Shown here: piece after piece, positions 25,791 to 34,417 of the stretch
How positions within the stretch are numbered: the stretch's first letter is position 1
How the letters are laid out: every line of letters starts with the position of its first letter
Position numbers and translations under genes: made by a program
Notes under the pieces: generated by a model
What the model was told of the DNA's origin: nothing
The model's database searches: none
Seen by the model: only the letters and a program-made list of their open reading frames with translations
Origin: Streptomyces longisporoflavus
GTDB taxonomy: Bacteria; Actinomycetota; Actinomycetes; Streptomycetales; Streptomycetaceae
Reading direction: 5' to 3'
Length of the DNA: 64,000 nt
NCBI RefSeq assembly: GCF_014649775.1
Contig: NZ_BMTR01000007.1
Span: 331,055-395,054, forward strand

Positions 25791-26543
25791 TCACTTCACC
25801 GGCAGGTGGTATGCGATGCGGTACCGGTCGGCGGGCACCACGATGTCGGCCGTCTCGACCGGCTTGCCCGACGCGTAGTACGTCCGCTGTACGACGATCA
25901 CCACATGCCCGGGGACGCCGCCGAGCGACATGAGCTCCTCCGCGAGCCCCGGGCGCGCGCCGACCTCCTCCGCGACGTTGTCCACGACCACGTCGATGGC
26001 CGCCATGCGCTCGACCACTCCGCAGCCGCCGAGCGGCCCCTCCTCGGGGAGCATCACCGGGGTCCGTCCGGTGACGGCGAGGGGCTCCCAGGACGTGGAG
26101 AGCATCATCGCCTCGCCCGCGTCGCGGTAGACGTACTTCGTGCACATCACGCGGTCGCCGGTGCGGATGCCGAGACGCTCCGCGATCACGCTGTTCGCCT
26201 CCGCCTGTTCGCTGCGGGACTCCCAGGTGCCGCGCGCGCCGTCCTCCGCCTGCTCCTGGCGGAAGGGCGTCGAGCCGCCGGAGGCCCGATAGCCCGTGCG
26301 CGCCACGCGGCGGGGCACCGGTCGCTCGCGCACATAGGTGCCGGAGCCGGAACGCCCTTCGACCAGGCCTTCTGCCATCAGGACTTTGCGCGCCTCCAGG
26401 GCGACCGTGTCCGAAACCCCGTACTCTTCACGGATCCTGGCCTGTGAGGGGAGTCGGGTGTGCGGGGGCAGCGAACCGTCGACGATCTTCTTGCGGAGAT
26501 CACCCGCGACGCGCAGATACGCCGGCTGCTCACCGAAAGTCAC
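25791..26543 (-). CDS. GntR-family regulator, HutC/UTRA type
   Basis: A 250-residue regulator. The winged helix at about residues 8-75 reads YLRVAGDLRKKIVDGSLPPH, LPSQARIREEYGVSDTVALE, GSGTYVRERP. The UTRA effector domain covers about 95-245 (RLGIRTGDRVMCTKYVYRDA ... VETADIVVPADRYRIAYHLP). UTRA members bind small metabolites and release DNA. It precedes the NCS1 permease gene on the same strand, so it probably represses uptake in the absence of a nucleobase-like ligand. The upstream gap contains GGTTGTTGACCGCAACC, a candidate operator near 26590-26606. Confidence 0.88.
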   Translation of the reverse strand: MTFGEQPAYLRVAGDLRKKIVDGSLPPHTRLPSQARIREEYGVSDTVALEARKVLMAEGLVEGRSGSGTYVRERPVPRRVARTGYRASGGSTPFRQEQAEDGARGTWESRSEQAEANSVIAERLGIRTGDRVMCTKYVYRDAGEAMMLSTSWEPLAVTGRTPVMLPEEGPLGGCGVVERMAAIDVVVDNVAEEVGARPGLAEELMSLGGVPGHVVIVVQRTYYASGKPVETADIVVPADRYRIAYHLPVK

Positions 26544-26717
26544 TGGCCACTCCCATCAGGTTGACAGACAGCAACAGCCTGGCAACCGTCGGTTGTTGAC
26601 CGCAACCCAAGGCCAAGGAATCACCCGAAGTGATGATTTCTGGGTACGCAGGGCTTTACGCAGGAGCTTTCCGCGGCTATGGCGATCACATTCGCCGCAC
26701 GGCCCGAACGCCGATGA

Positions 26718-27983
26718 TCAGATACTCGTACCACGGATGTCGAGGAATCGGGAGATGGCCGCTCGCGCGATCTGGCTCCCCCATCCACCCCAGTTCACGT
26801 CGAAACAGTGGTCGGCCCAGGGCAGTTCGACGTACGTCGCGGGTGCCCCCGCCGCGTCGAGCCGCCGCGCCAGCTCCCGCGCCTGCGCCACCGGCACCGC
26901 CCGGTCCGCGCTGCCGTGCAGCAGGAGCGTGGGCGGAACGTCGGTCCGTACGAGCTTCGCGGGCGATCCGAGCAGGTAGCGGGCGGGCACGGCCTTCGCC
27001 GAACCTCCCATCAGCCGGGGGATCATGGGGTCGCCGCGCAGCGCCGTCCCCGCGATGAGGCGCCCCATGTCGGTCGGTCCGTAGAGGGAGATCACCCCGG
27101 CGACCGAGCTGTCACGCACCGCACAGGACGCCGGGACCCGGTCATCACCCTCCGTATAGGCGGCGGAGAGCGCGAGATTGCCGCCCGCCGAACTACCGGC
27201 GAGGACCAGGCGGTCGGGGTCGATGCCGTACGCGCGCGCGTGCCGCCGCACCCAGCCCACGGCGCACTTCACGTCGCCGATCTGGTCGAGCTGGGTCACG
27301 CGGGGCGCGAGGCGGTAGTCGATGTCGAAGACCGACCAGCCGCGCGCGTTGAACCAGCGGTTCCAGGCGGGGCTCTGGCTCCGGTGCCCCTTGTTCCAGC
27401 CGCCGCCGTGCACCCACACCACGGCCGGGTGCCGCACGCCCTCCCGCTTCGGCAGGGTCCAGAGGTCCAGCTTGCCGCGCCGCTCGCCGATGCGGGCGTA
27501 GCGGCGCGTGCGCTCGCCGTCGGGGGCCTTGGCGTAGTTGACGCCGTCGAAATAGGCGGTGGGGGCGAGGGATTGCCCGTGGGCCTCGGCGGTGCGGTAC
27601 GCGACGGCGTACGGCATGACGCCGTACACGAGTGCGACGAACGCCGTAAGGACGGCGAGCCCGCCGCACCAGGGGTGCCGCCGCCCCGCCAGCGCGCCCG
27701 CCACCAGGCCGATGACCGCGGACGGCACGAGCACGAGCCCCCAGGAGGTGACCGCCGCGGCGACGAGCACCAGGAGCGGGATGCGGGGCAGCGGAGAGGC
27801 GACGAGCACGACGAGGGAGGCGTTCAGGAGAGCGACGACCACGAGAAGCCCGCGGGAGAGGTGCGCGAGGCACGAAACACCGGGCCGTTTCCCGCCGTTG
27901 CGGCTGCCCCTTCGGGGAGGGTCCGACGGCACGGGTCCCGGTGTGCGCTGGGCCGCGACGGTCGGCGTCATGACAGTCGTCAC
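26718..27983 (-). CDS. Membrane-anchored alpha/beta hydrolase (esterase/lipase)
   Basis: About 421 residues. Three or four membrane helices occupy residues 40-135 (GLLVVVALLNASLVVLVASP, VLVAAAVTSWGLVLVPSAVI, VLTAFVALVYGVMPYAVAY). The rest is an outward-facing hydrolase of the hormone-sensitive lipase/carboxylesterase type: oxyanion HGGGWNKGH, nucleophile elbow GSSAGGN, acid in LLHGSADRAVP and final DHCFDVNWGG histidine. GTG at 27983 is the outermost start; ATG at 27971 is equally likely since neither has a strong ribosome site. Substrate unknown. Confidence 0.85.
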   Translation of the reverse strand: MTTVMTPTVAAQRTPGPVPSDPPRRGSRNGGKRPGVSCLAHLSRGLLVVVALLNASLVVLVASPLPRIPLLVLVAAAVTSWGLVLVPSAVIGLVAGALAGRRHPWCGGLAVLTAFVALVYGVMPYAVAYRTAEAHGQSLAPTAYFDGVNYAKAPDGERTRRYARIGERRGKLDLWTLPKREGVRHPAVVWVHGGGWNKGHRSQSPAWNRWFNARGWSVFDIDYRLAPRVTQLDQIGDVKCAVGWVRRHARAYGIDPDRLVLAGSSAGGNLALSAAYTEGDDRVPASCAVRDSSVAGVISLYGPTDMGRLIAGTALRGDPMIPRLMGGSAKAVPARYLLGSPAKLVRTDVPPTLLLHGSADRAVPVAQARELARRLDAAGAPATYVELPWADHCFDVNWGGWGSQIARAAISRFLDIRGTSI

Positions 27984-28133
27984 GCCGAAGAACTATCACA
28001 GAAGCGGACAAAAGGCCCTTAAGGTGACCCGCTGAGTGGTGGGGTATGCCCGCGAGTACGGTGCTCCTGATTCGAACGGGTCGGTCGATGCGGGGGAGTA
28101 CGCATCGCGCGCGGCGCACGAGCGGGGGGACAC

Positions 28134-29345
28134 ATGGGCATATCCGCCGTCACGGTGAGAGCCGTCAACGGACTGACCGCGCACTGGGCCGACACGGCGC
28201 CCCCGCACAGCAGCACCGTCTTCTCCGCTGCGGGTGTGTGGCCCCTGCTGGCCTTCCTGGCGGCCGGAGCGCACGGCAAGGCCCGGTCCGAGCTGGCCGA
28301 GGCGATCGGCCTCCCCGCGGACCACGCGGGGGGCGCGGCGCGGCACATGCTGGAATCGGTCGGCGCGATGCGTGGCGTGGACGCGGCCATCGGCATATGG
28401 ACCAAGCGCACGCTGGAGCTGCGGGAGCAGTGGCGGACAGGCCTACCCCCGGGGGCACTCGGCGTATTCACCGGAGATCCCGCGGTGGACACGGCGGCAC
28501 TGGACGCGTGGGCGTCGAAGCGCACCGACGGTCAGATCGACCGCATGCCGCTCCACCCCGCCAAGGACACGGAGTTCGTCCTGGCGAGCGCGCTTGCCCT
28601 GCGTACGGAGTGGTTCCAGCCCTTCGCCGAGGGTGCCTTGTCGCCCGAGGGCGGCCCGTGGGCGGACCGCACGCTCGCGGCCCTCTATCGCACCACGTCA
28701 CTCCTCGACCGCGTCGGCGTCGCCGAGACCCCGGCCGGTTCCGTCACGGAGCTGAAGGTCATCGGCGACACCGGAGTCGACGTCCATCTCCTCCTCGGTG
28801 AGGCGTCGATGAGCCCCGGCCAGGTCCTCGGCGCGGGCGTCGACATCCTCGCGCGTACGCGTGCGGTGATCCCGGGCCCTCGACTGCCGTACGGCGATGT
28901 CGGCCCCGGACTGAGCGTGCGCAAGGTGCGCAGCACGCGCCCCGTGCCTCCGGCACTGGACGTCACCACCGTGGCGTTCACGCTGTCGGCGCGGCACGAC
29001 CTGCTGGCCCACCGCCCGCTGTTCGGACTGGCCACGGCCACGACCGACCGGGCTGACGGCCACTTCTCCGGCATCAGCCCGCTCCCCCTGGCGGTCAAGA
29101 AGGGGGCGCAGGCGGCCACCGCCACCTTCGGACCCCTCGGTTTCCGGGCCGCGGCGGTCACGGCATTCGATGCGTACGCCACGGGCATCCCGCACGAGCG
29201 CTACCTCACCACCGAGATCGGCGCCGTCTTCGACCGCCCCTTCGGATTCCTCGCCGTCCACCGCACCTCACGCCTCGTCCTCGCGGCGGGCTGGGTCACC
29301 GACCCGGAGCCTTTCCGCGAGGACGAGGAAGAGGAGGAACAGTAA
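28134..29345 (+). CDS. Bacterial serpin (serine protease inhibitor family)
   Basis: A 403-residue serpin-like protein without a signal peptide. The start NGLTAHWADTAPPHSSTVFS and the block VFSAAGVWPLLAFLAAGAHG match the serpin core; the hinge-like KKGAQAATAT is followed by an exposed loop and the C-terminal signature DRPFGFLAVHRTSRLVLAAG. The distance from hinge to RPFGF is longer than usual, so the reactive loop may be extended or altered. The very end is polyglutamate. GGGGGGACAC precedes the ATG. Its 3' end faces the subtilase gene at 7 bases. Confidence 0.82.
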   Translation: MGISAVTVRAVNGLTAHWADTAPPHSSTVFSAAGVWPLLAFLAAGAHGKARSELAEAIGLPADHAGGAARHMLESVGAMRGVDAAIGIWTKRTLELREQWRTGLPPGALGVFTGDPAVDTAALDAWASKRTDGQIDRMPLHPAKDTEFVLASALALRTEWFQPFAEGALSPEGGPWADRTLAALYRTTSLLDRVGVAETPAGSVTELKVIGDTGVDVHLLLGEASMSPGQVLGAGVDILARTRAVIPGPRLPYGDVGPGLSVRKVRSTRPVPPALDVTTVAFTLSARHDLLAHRPLFGLATATTDRADGHFSGISPLPLAVKKGAQAATATFGPLGFRAAAVTAFDAYATGIPHERYLTTEIGAVFDRPFGFLAVHRTSRLVLAAGWVTDPEPFREDEEEEEQ

Positions 29346-29352
29346 GGGTCAC

Positions 29353-30927
29353 TCAGAACTGCAGTCCCCAGGAGTCGATCTTCCCGACGTCCTGCGCCGC
29401 GTTGTCGCTCACCCGCAGATTCCACGTTCCGTTGGCCGTCTCGGACGACGCGTTCACCGTGTACGTGGTGTTGATGTCGTCCGAACTGCCGCCGGTGCCA
29501 TAGCCCTTCAGCGTGTACGCGGTGCCGTCGGGCGCGATCAGCTGCACCCGGAGGTCACCCACGTACGTGTGCTTGACGGCGACCGGCACGCTCAGCGCGG
29601 CGGGGGCGGAGCCGGGGACTCCGCTGACGGTGATCGGCGAGTCGACCGTGGCGTTGTCGCTGATCGCGTAGTCGGTCGTGTTCTCGAACTTGCTGCCCGG
29701 CGGATTCGTCGAGCCGGTGCCCACGTTCAGGAGCCGGTTGGGCGAGCCCGTTCCGGGGCTGGTGACGACGCCCGTGGAGGCCGCGCCGACCAGGGCCGCG
29801 GACACCTGCGCCGGGGTCGCCGAGCGGTTGTCGGCGAGGTAGAGGGCCGCGGCGCCCGCGGTGTGCGGGGACGCCATCGACGTACCGGAGATGGTGTTCG
29901 TCGCGGTGTCGCCGCTGTTCCAGGCCGAGGTGATGGACGAACCCGGCGCGAACAGGTCGAGGACGCTGCCGAAGTTGGAGTAGCTCGCCTTGGCGTCGGT
30001 GCTCGTGGTGGCACCGACCGTGATGGCCTCGGTCACGCGCGCGGGAGAGCGCGTGGAGGCGTTGACGGATTCGTTGCCTGCCGCGACCGCGAAGGTGATG
30101 CCGGAGGCGACGGCGTTGCGTACGGCCGTGTCCAGGGCGCTGTCGGCGCCGCCGCCGAGCGACATGTTCGCGACGGCGGGCTTGACCGCGTTCTGGGTGA
30201 CCCAGTCGATGCCGGCGACGACCTGCGCGGTGGTGCCGGAGCCCTGGTTGTTCAGGACGCGCACGCCGACGATCTTCGCCTTCTTGGCGACGCCGTGCAG
30301 GGTTCCGCCGACGGTGCCCGCGACGTGCGTGCCGTGGCCGTGGCCGTCCTGCGCGGTGTTGTCGTTGTCGATGGCGTCGTAGCCGTAGGAGGCGCGTCCG
30401 CCGAAGTCGCTGTGGGTGATGCGGACGCCGGTGTCGATGACGTAGGCCGTGACGCCCTCGCCGGCGGAGTCCGGGTAGGTGTAGGAGTTGTTCAGCGGGA
30501 GCGTCTTCTGGTCGATGCGGTCGAGGCCCCAGGACGGCGGATTCGGCTGGGTGGCGTCGATCGTGAACGTCCGGTTCTGTACGACGGACTCGACCGCCGG
30601 GTCGGCGGCGAACTTCCTGGCCTCGGCCGCGGAGAGCTCGACCGCGTAGCCGTTGAGGGCCTTCTTGTACGTGCGCTTGATCTCGGCGCCGTACTCCTCG
30701 GCGAGGGCCTTGCCCGCCTTGGAGCCCGCCTTCGCCTCGTCCTCGTCGAGGCTGACTATGTAGCTGCCCGGTATCGCGCCGGGGACTCCGGCGTTCTCCA
30801 CCGTGCCTTGTGCCTGTCGCGGCTGCGCGGTCGCGGGGAGCGCGGACACGGCGCCGAGCGCCAGGGCCGCGACCACTGTCGCGCTGATCCCGGCCATTCT
30901 TCGGCGGGCATGACGCATCACTGCCAT
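29353..30927 (-). CDS. Secreted subtilisin-like serine protease (S8) with P-domain
   Basis: A 524-residue pre-pro-protease. Signal peptide to about residue 35 (ALALGAVSALPATA), inhibitor I9 propeptide at about 45-125 (PGSYIVSLDEDEAKAGSKAG), catalytic domain at about 140-390 with Asp in AYVIDTGV, His in GHGTHVAGT, oxyanion Asn in VAAGNES and Ser in SGTSMASPHTAG, then a C-terminal P/proprotein-convertase domain (about 410-524, ISDNATVDSPITVSGVPG, VRVSDNAAQDVGKIDSWGLQ). GAGGAGG lies nine bases before the ATG at 30927. Resembles streptomycete extracellular subtilases of the proteinase K branch. Confidence 0.93.
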   Translation of the reverse strand: MAVMRHARRRMAGISATVVAALALGAVSALPATAQPRQAQGTVENAGVPGAIPGSYIVSLDEDEAKAGSKAGKALAEEYGAEIKRTYKKALNGYAVELSAAEARKFAADPAVESVVQNRTFTIDATQPNPPSWGLDRIDQKTLPLNNSYTYPDSAGEGVTAYVIDTGVRITHSDFGGRASYGYDAIDNDNTAQDGHGHGTHVAGTVGGTLHGVAKKAKIVGVRVLNNQGSGTTAQVVAGIDWVTQNAVKPAVANMSLGGGADSALDTAVRNAVASGITFAVAAGNESVNASTRSPARVTEAITVGATTSTDAKASYSNFGSVLDLFAPGSSITSAWNSGDTATNTISGTSMASPHTAGAAALYLADNRSATPAQVSAALVGAASTGVVTSPGTGSPNRLLNVGTGSTNPPGSKFENTTDYAISDNATVDSPITVSGVPGSAPAALSVPVAVKHTYVGDLRVQLIAPDGTAYTLKGYGTGGSSDDINTTYTVNASSETANGTWNLRVSDNAAQDVGKIDSWGLQF

Positions 30928-31245
30928 CTGAGGGGTCCTCCTCAATAGATGGTGCGTTGGTGGGGGGTGGTGCTGGAAGTGCTGGGAGTGCTGTGGGGTG
31001 CTGGGTGGTGCTCGCACGCTGTACCGGCGGCCACCGCACACATGCTGGTGGTGCCCGCGTACAGCGCCGGCGGAACCCGGGCAATTACCAGGTGCATGTC
31101 AAGCAACATGCCCTTTCTTGCCTCCGTCGCGACGAAAGATTGGCGGATCCATAGGAATCCCACAAGGGTCAGGACCGGACGCAACATGACCGCCACGCAC
31201 CCGTCATGACACATCCGCCCCAACTGCCCCAACTAGCCTGCGGAC
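30928..31245. other. Divergent promoter region between subtilase and PLP-enzyme genes
   Basis: About 318 bases. On the minus strand TTGACA occurs near 31100 and may be the -35 element of the protease gene, though no matching -10 is obvious. 30955-31020 is a G/T-rich simple stretch (GGTGCTGG units). No gene is seen. Confidence 0.45.
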
Positions 31246-32352
31246 ATGACAGCCTTGCCGGATTGCTTCTGCCCCAGCGACGGTACCCGGGTCCCCGCGG
31301 GCACCCTCGCCTGGTGCTGCCCCGTCTGCCGCGGCCCGCTCGACCTGGACTTCTCCCCCAATCCCGCACCGCTGAAGTCCCTCGGCGGAAGGGTCAATTC
31401 CCTGTGGCGGTACGCGGAGTCCCTGCCACTGCCCGCCCCCGCGTTCTCGCTCGGCGAGGGCCGCACACCGCTCGTGCCGCTGGATGGCGCGATCTCGGCC
31501 AAGCTCGACTTCCTGATGCCGACGCTCTCCTTCAAGGACCGCGGCGCCGTCATGCTCGCCGCCCTCGCGCTGCGGCTCGCCCCGGAGCGGGTGATCGCGG
31601 ACAGCAGCGGGAACGCGGGCACGGCGGTCGCCGCCTACTGCGCGCGGGCGGGACTCCCCTGCACGGTGTACGTCCCCGAGGGCACGTCACCGAAGAAGCT
31701 GGAGCAGATCGGCGCGCACGGAGCCCGGCTCGACGTCGTGCCCGGGGACCGCGAACGGACGGCGGCGGCGGCCCGGGCGGCGGCCGACGGACCCGGCGTC
31801 TTCTACGCCTCGCACGTCCACAATCCCTACTTCCTCCAGGGCACCAAGACGTACGTACACGAGCTCTGGGAGGACCTGGGCGGCCGACTGCCGGACGCGC
31901 TCGTCATCCCCGTGGGCAACGGCACCCTGCTGCTCGGCGCGGCCCTCGCGGTGCGGGAGCTGCACGCGGCGGGCCTGATCGCGAAGGCGCCCGCGCTGTA
32001 CGCCGTGCAGGCCGGGGCGGTCGCCCCGCTCGCCGAAGCGTGGCGCACGGGCGCCGACGAGCCGCCGGGCACGACCCCGGTGTCAGCCACGCTCGCGGAG
32101 GGCATCGCCATCGCGCGCCCGCCTCGCGCCCGGCAGATCCTCCGTTCGGTCCGCGGTTCCGGCGGCGGCTTCCTGACGGTGACGGAGGACCAGATCCGGC
32201 ACGCCCAGACGGACCTCGCGGGCCGCGGGTTGTACGTCGAGACGACCGCCGCCGCCTGCTGGGCGGCGGTACGGGACGGCGCCCTCGGCGACCGCACGGC
32301 CGTGGTGCCGCTCTGCGGGGCGGGCCTGAAGTCCGGCCTGGCCACGAACTGA
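31246..32352 (+). CDS. Threonine synthase-like PLP-dependent enzyme
   Basis: A 368-residue fold-type II PLP enzyme. The lysine in PTLSFKDRGAVM (about residue 95) should form the Schiff base; SSGNAGTAVAAY is the phosphate-side Asn/Gly loop and PVGNGTLLLGA the PLP-phosphate glycine loop. An N-terminal cysteine cluster (CFCPSDG ... WCCPVCRGPLDLD) resembles a zinc ribbon found in many threonine-synthase-like proteins. It is shorter and more divergent than housekeeping ThrC, so substrate could be another phosphorylated or acetylated amino acid. No other amino-acid genes flank it. Confidence 0.85.
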   Translation: MTALPDCFCPSDGTRVPAGTLAWCCPVCRGPLDLDFSPNPAPLKSLGGRVNSLWRYAESLPLPAPAFSLGEGRTPLVPLDGAISAKLDFLMPTLSFKDRGAVMLAALALRLAPERVIADSSGNAGTAVAAYCARAGLPCTVYVPEGTSPKKLEQIGAHGARLDVVPGDRERTAAAARAAADGPGVFYASHVHNPYFLQGTKTYVHELWEDLGGRLPDALVIPVGNGTLLLGAALAVRELHAAGLIAKAPALYAVQAGAVAPLAEAWRTGADEPPGTTPVSATLAEGIAIARPPRARQILRSVRGSGGGFLTVTEDQIRHAQTDLAGRGLYVETTAAACWAAVRDGALGDRTAVVPLCGAGLKSGLATN

Positions 32353-32472
32353 CGCTCGACACAAGCAAGTTGACGGTGCACCACCAAAGTTCAAGCTCCG
32401 CGCCCCGAATGGCCGGAGACCTGCCTCGGGCGGGTCTGTGGCCGTACGCTTGTCGGCACCATCGATACGCGA

Positions 32473-34005
32473 GTGCTGACTGCTGAACTGCTGGTGGCGA
32501 TCGGGGAGGTCACGGGGGTGGAAGGGCGCAGCCCGGCGAGGGTTCGACACGAATTGGTCGCCGACATCGTCGACGTCTTGCAGGAATCGGGCACGGTACG
32601 ACAGGAGAACAGCGCCGACATATGGGTGCGCATGCTGAGCGACGAGCTGGAGTGCCCCGTGCAGCCGCTGCGCGGCGCCGCGCTGCGGCCCTGGCTCCTC
32701 GACCTGGTGGAACGCTGCACGGAGGTCTCTGACGGGCTGCCGTGCCTGGTGCGCTGCCTGAAGTACCTGGAGCAGCAGTCGTCCGCCGTTCTGGCGCTGA
32801 TGCGGCTCGTGGACGAATGGGAGGCCGTGGAGTTCTTCGACGGCGCCGACCTGTACCCCCTCCAGCCGATCCTGCGGGACATGCGCTCGTCGGCCATGCT
32901 CGCCACACTCGCCCGGCGCGCGAGCCGGTCGCGCACCCAGGAATTGCCCGCGTGGTGCGACACGGGGTGGGCAGTCTTCCTACGACTGGCCGGCGACAAC
33001 ACCGCCGCGAGGGAACTCCCCGTGAGCATGGCGTTCCTGGCCCTGGCCGCCGAACGTCTCGTGGAGGACGGACTGATGGAGGCAGCGGAGACCCTGCGTC
33101 GCTGGAACCGTCAACAGGCCAGGGCATGGGGCCTCGAGGAACAGATCATCGACTGGCAGCGCAGCGGACTGACCCAGCAGGCCCCGCCGCCCATGGTGCC
33201 CGCCTATCTGATGATCCAGTTCGAGCCCGACGGAGTGGAGCCCGACCGCTATTTCCTCTCCCACTGGCGGCAGTCGGACGCCGACGGCTGGCATCCCGTG
33301 CCGGGCGAGACCGTGCACCTGCACCGCGACGAACTGCCCGCCGAGGTCGAGGGACTCATCGAGCAGACCGAGGAGCGCTGGGCGGACCTGCGGCAACCGG
33401 TCGTACTGGAATTCATCCTCCCGTGGGAATTGCTGGGCGAGCCGGTGGAGTGGTGGCACAAGGAGTCCTCCTCCCCGTCGCCGACCCCCCTGGTGATGGA
33501 CTACGCGGTGCTGATCCGCAGTTTCGAGCGCCTGCGCAAAGCCGCCTGGCACCGGCCCTGGCACAAGAAGTGGCGGCAGCTCAAGGAGCAGCCCGCCGAC
33601 AGCCACTCGTACTTCAACCCTCCCGGCCAGTCGCATTTCCACCTGGAGCGCGAGCTGAAGGAGGACGACCACGCGGTCTGCCTGGTGCTGAGCCAGCCGC
33701 CCGGCACCGACTCGCCGACCGGCCAGCAGGAGTTCATGGCCGGCCTGCGCGCGGGGGTGCCCGCGATGATCTGGCACCGGGGTGACTGCGGCGACCCCGC
33801 CTTCAAGGAAGCGGTCGCCGAGATGGTCCAGGACCGGGGCCTCGCCAGTCTCGTCTCGCGCGCCGGAAACTGGCGCAAGGAGGCTCTGGCGCTGGGCCCC
33901 GAGGGCTGGGACAACCACGTGGGGCGCCATCTGGCGATCCTGGTCGACGACCCGGAACGCAGACCCGGCCCGCCCGGGCCCGACCGTGCGACGGTGACGA
34001 GTTGA
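32473..34005 (+). CDS. VMAP-type protein: effector-associated domain plus VMAP-C
   Basis: A 510-residue soluble protein. The N-terminal 120 residues are helical and match an effector-associated domain (LRPWLLDLVERCTEVSDGLP, LKYLEQQSSAVLALMRLVDE). Residues about 235-500 match the VMAP C-terminal domain: AYLMIQFEPDGVEPDRYFLS, VVLEFILPWELLGEPVEWW, AVLIRSFERLRKAAWHRPWH, AMIWHRGDCGDPAFKEAVAE. VMAP proteins act in ternary conflict systems as go-between of a sensor/NTPase and an effector. GTG at 32473 is the only start in frame after the stop at 32371. It leads a plus-strand pair with the NB-ARC/TPR gene and faces the trypsin/HExxH operon. Confidence 0.85.
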   Translation: MLTAELLVAIGEVTGVEGRSPARVRHELVADIVDVLQESGTVRQENSADIWVRMLSDELECPVQPLRGAALRPWLLDLVERCTEVSDGLPCLVRCLKYLEQQSSAVLALMRLVDEWEAVEFFDGADLYPLQPILRDMRSSAMLATLARRASRSRTQELPAWCDTGWAVFLRLAGDNTAARELPVSMAFLALAAERLVEDGLMEAAETLRRWNRQQARAWGLEEQIIDWQRSGLTQQAPPPMVPAYLMIQFEPDGVEPDRYFLSHWRQSDADGWHPVPGETVHLHRDELPAEVEGLIEQTEERWADLRQPVVLEFILPWELLGEPVEWWHKESSSPSPTPLVMDYAVLIRSFERLRKAAWHRPWHKKWRQLKEQPADSHSYFNPPGQSHFHLERELKEDDHAVCLVLSQPPGTDSPTGQQEFMAGLRAGVPAMIWHRGDCGDPAFKEAVAEMVQDRGLASLVSRAGNWRKEALALGPEGWDNHVGRHLAILVDDPERRPGPPGPDRATVTS

Positions 34006-34409
34006 ACGGGCCCGCCGGCCGCCCGACCATGGCAGTGAACCTTCCGCACACGGCGACAGGGGGTGCCGCGCCATGAACCAGCCGGCCTCCGCTGCCGTGC
34101 GGCTGCCACCCGCCGGGCGTGCGAGGTGTCCCGCCGGGGACGCCGCGCTCCCCGCCGGGGACATCGCGCTTCCCTCCGGAGGCACCCGGCTTCCCGGCGG
34201 AGGCACCCGGGTTTCCCCCGCGGCCACGGCTTTCCCTGCCGGGGGCGCGACTTCTAGCACGATTTACGCGCTCTTAGGCCCATGCCGCCGTACCCCCTTG
34301 CTTGCAGTGCGGGCGCACTGTCACGCTGCGCCTGTGGATGTCACGCACGCCCGCGCTCTGCGGGACTCCGCACAACTGTCCAGGCCGCCACGACGCCTTG
34401 AGGGCGCAT
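34006..34409 (+). promoter_or_regulatory. Gap between VMAP and FxsT genes with GC-rich repeat
   Basis: Besides the doubtful frame above, the gap holds imperfect direct repeats (CCGGAGGCACCCGGCTTCCC and CGGCGGAGGCACCCGGGTTT at 34177-34216) and an A/T-richer part near 34250-34290, likely the FxsT promoter region. Confidence 0.45.
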
Positions 34410-34417
34410 ATGCATGA
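34073..34417 (+). CDS. Possible small protein between VMAP and FxsT genes
   Basis: An open frame of 114 codons starts at an ATG preceded by AGGGGGTG and ends in ATGCATGA, an 8-base overlap with the next gene's likely start. Residues 22-60 form an imperfect repeat (PAGDAALPAGDIALPSGGTR). The second half loses the strong third-base G/C bias and contains one TTA leucine codon, the rare bldA codon of Streptomyces. It may be a real, developmentally controlled leader-type gene or simply a chance frame in a 404-base gap. No family recognised. Confidence 0.35.
   Translation: MNQPASAAVRLPPAGRARCPAGDAALPAGDIALPSGGTRLPGGGTRVSPAATAFPAGGATSSTIYALLGPCRRTPLLAVRAHCHAAPVDVTHARALRDSAQLSRPPRRLEGAYA

Noticed and set aside
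31246..32352. Housekeeping threonine synthase ThrC
   Set aside because: Only about 368 residues, divergent, and not with hom/thrB genes; kept as threonine-synthase-like.
34302..34409. FxsT starting at ATG 34302
   Set aside because: The extra 36 residues are Cys/Arg/His-rich without domain similarity, and ATG 34410 has the better ribosome site; kept only as an alternative.
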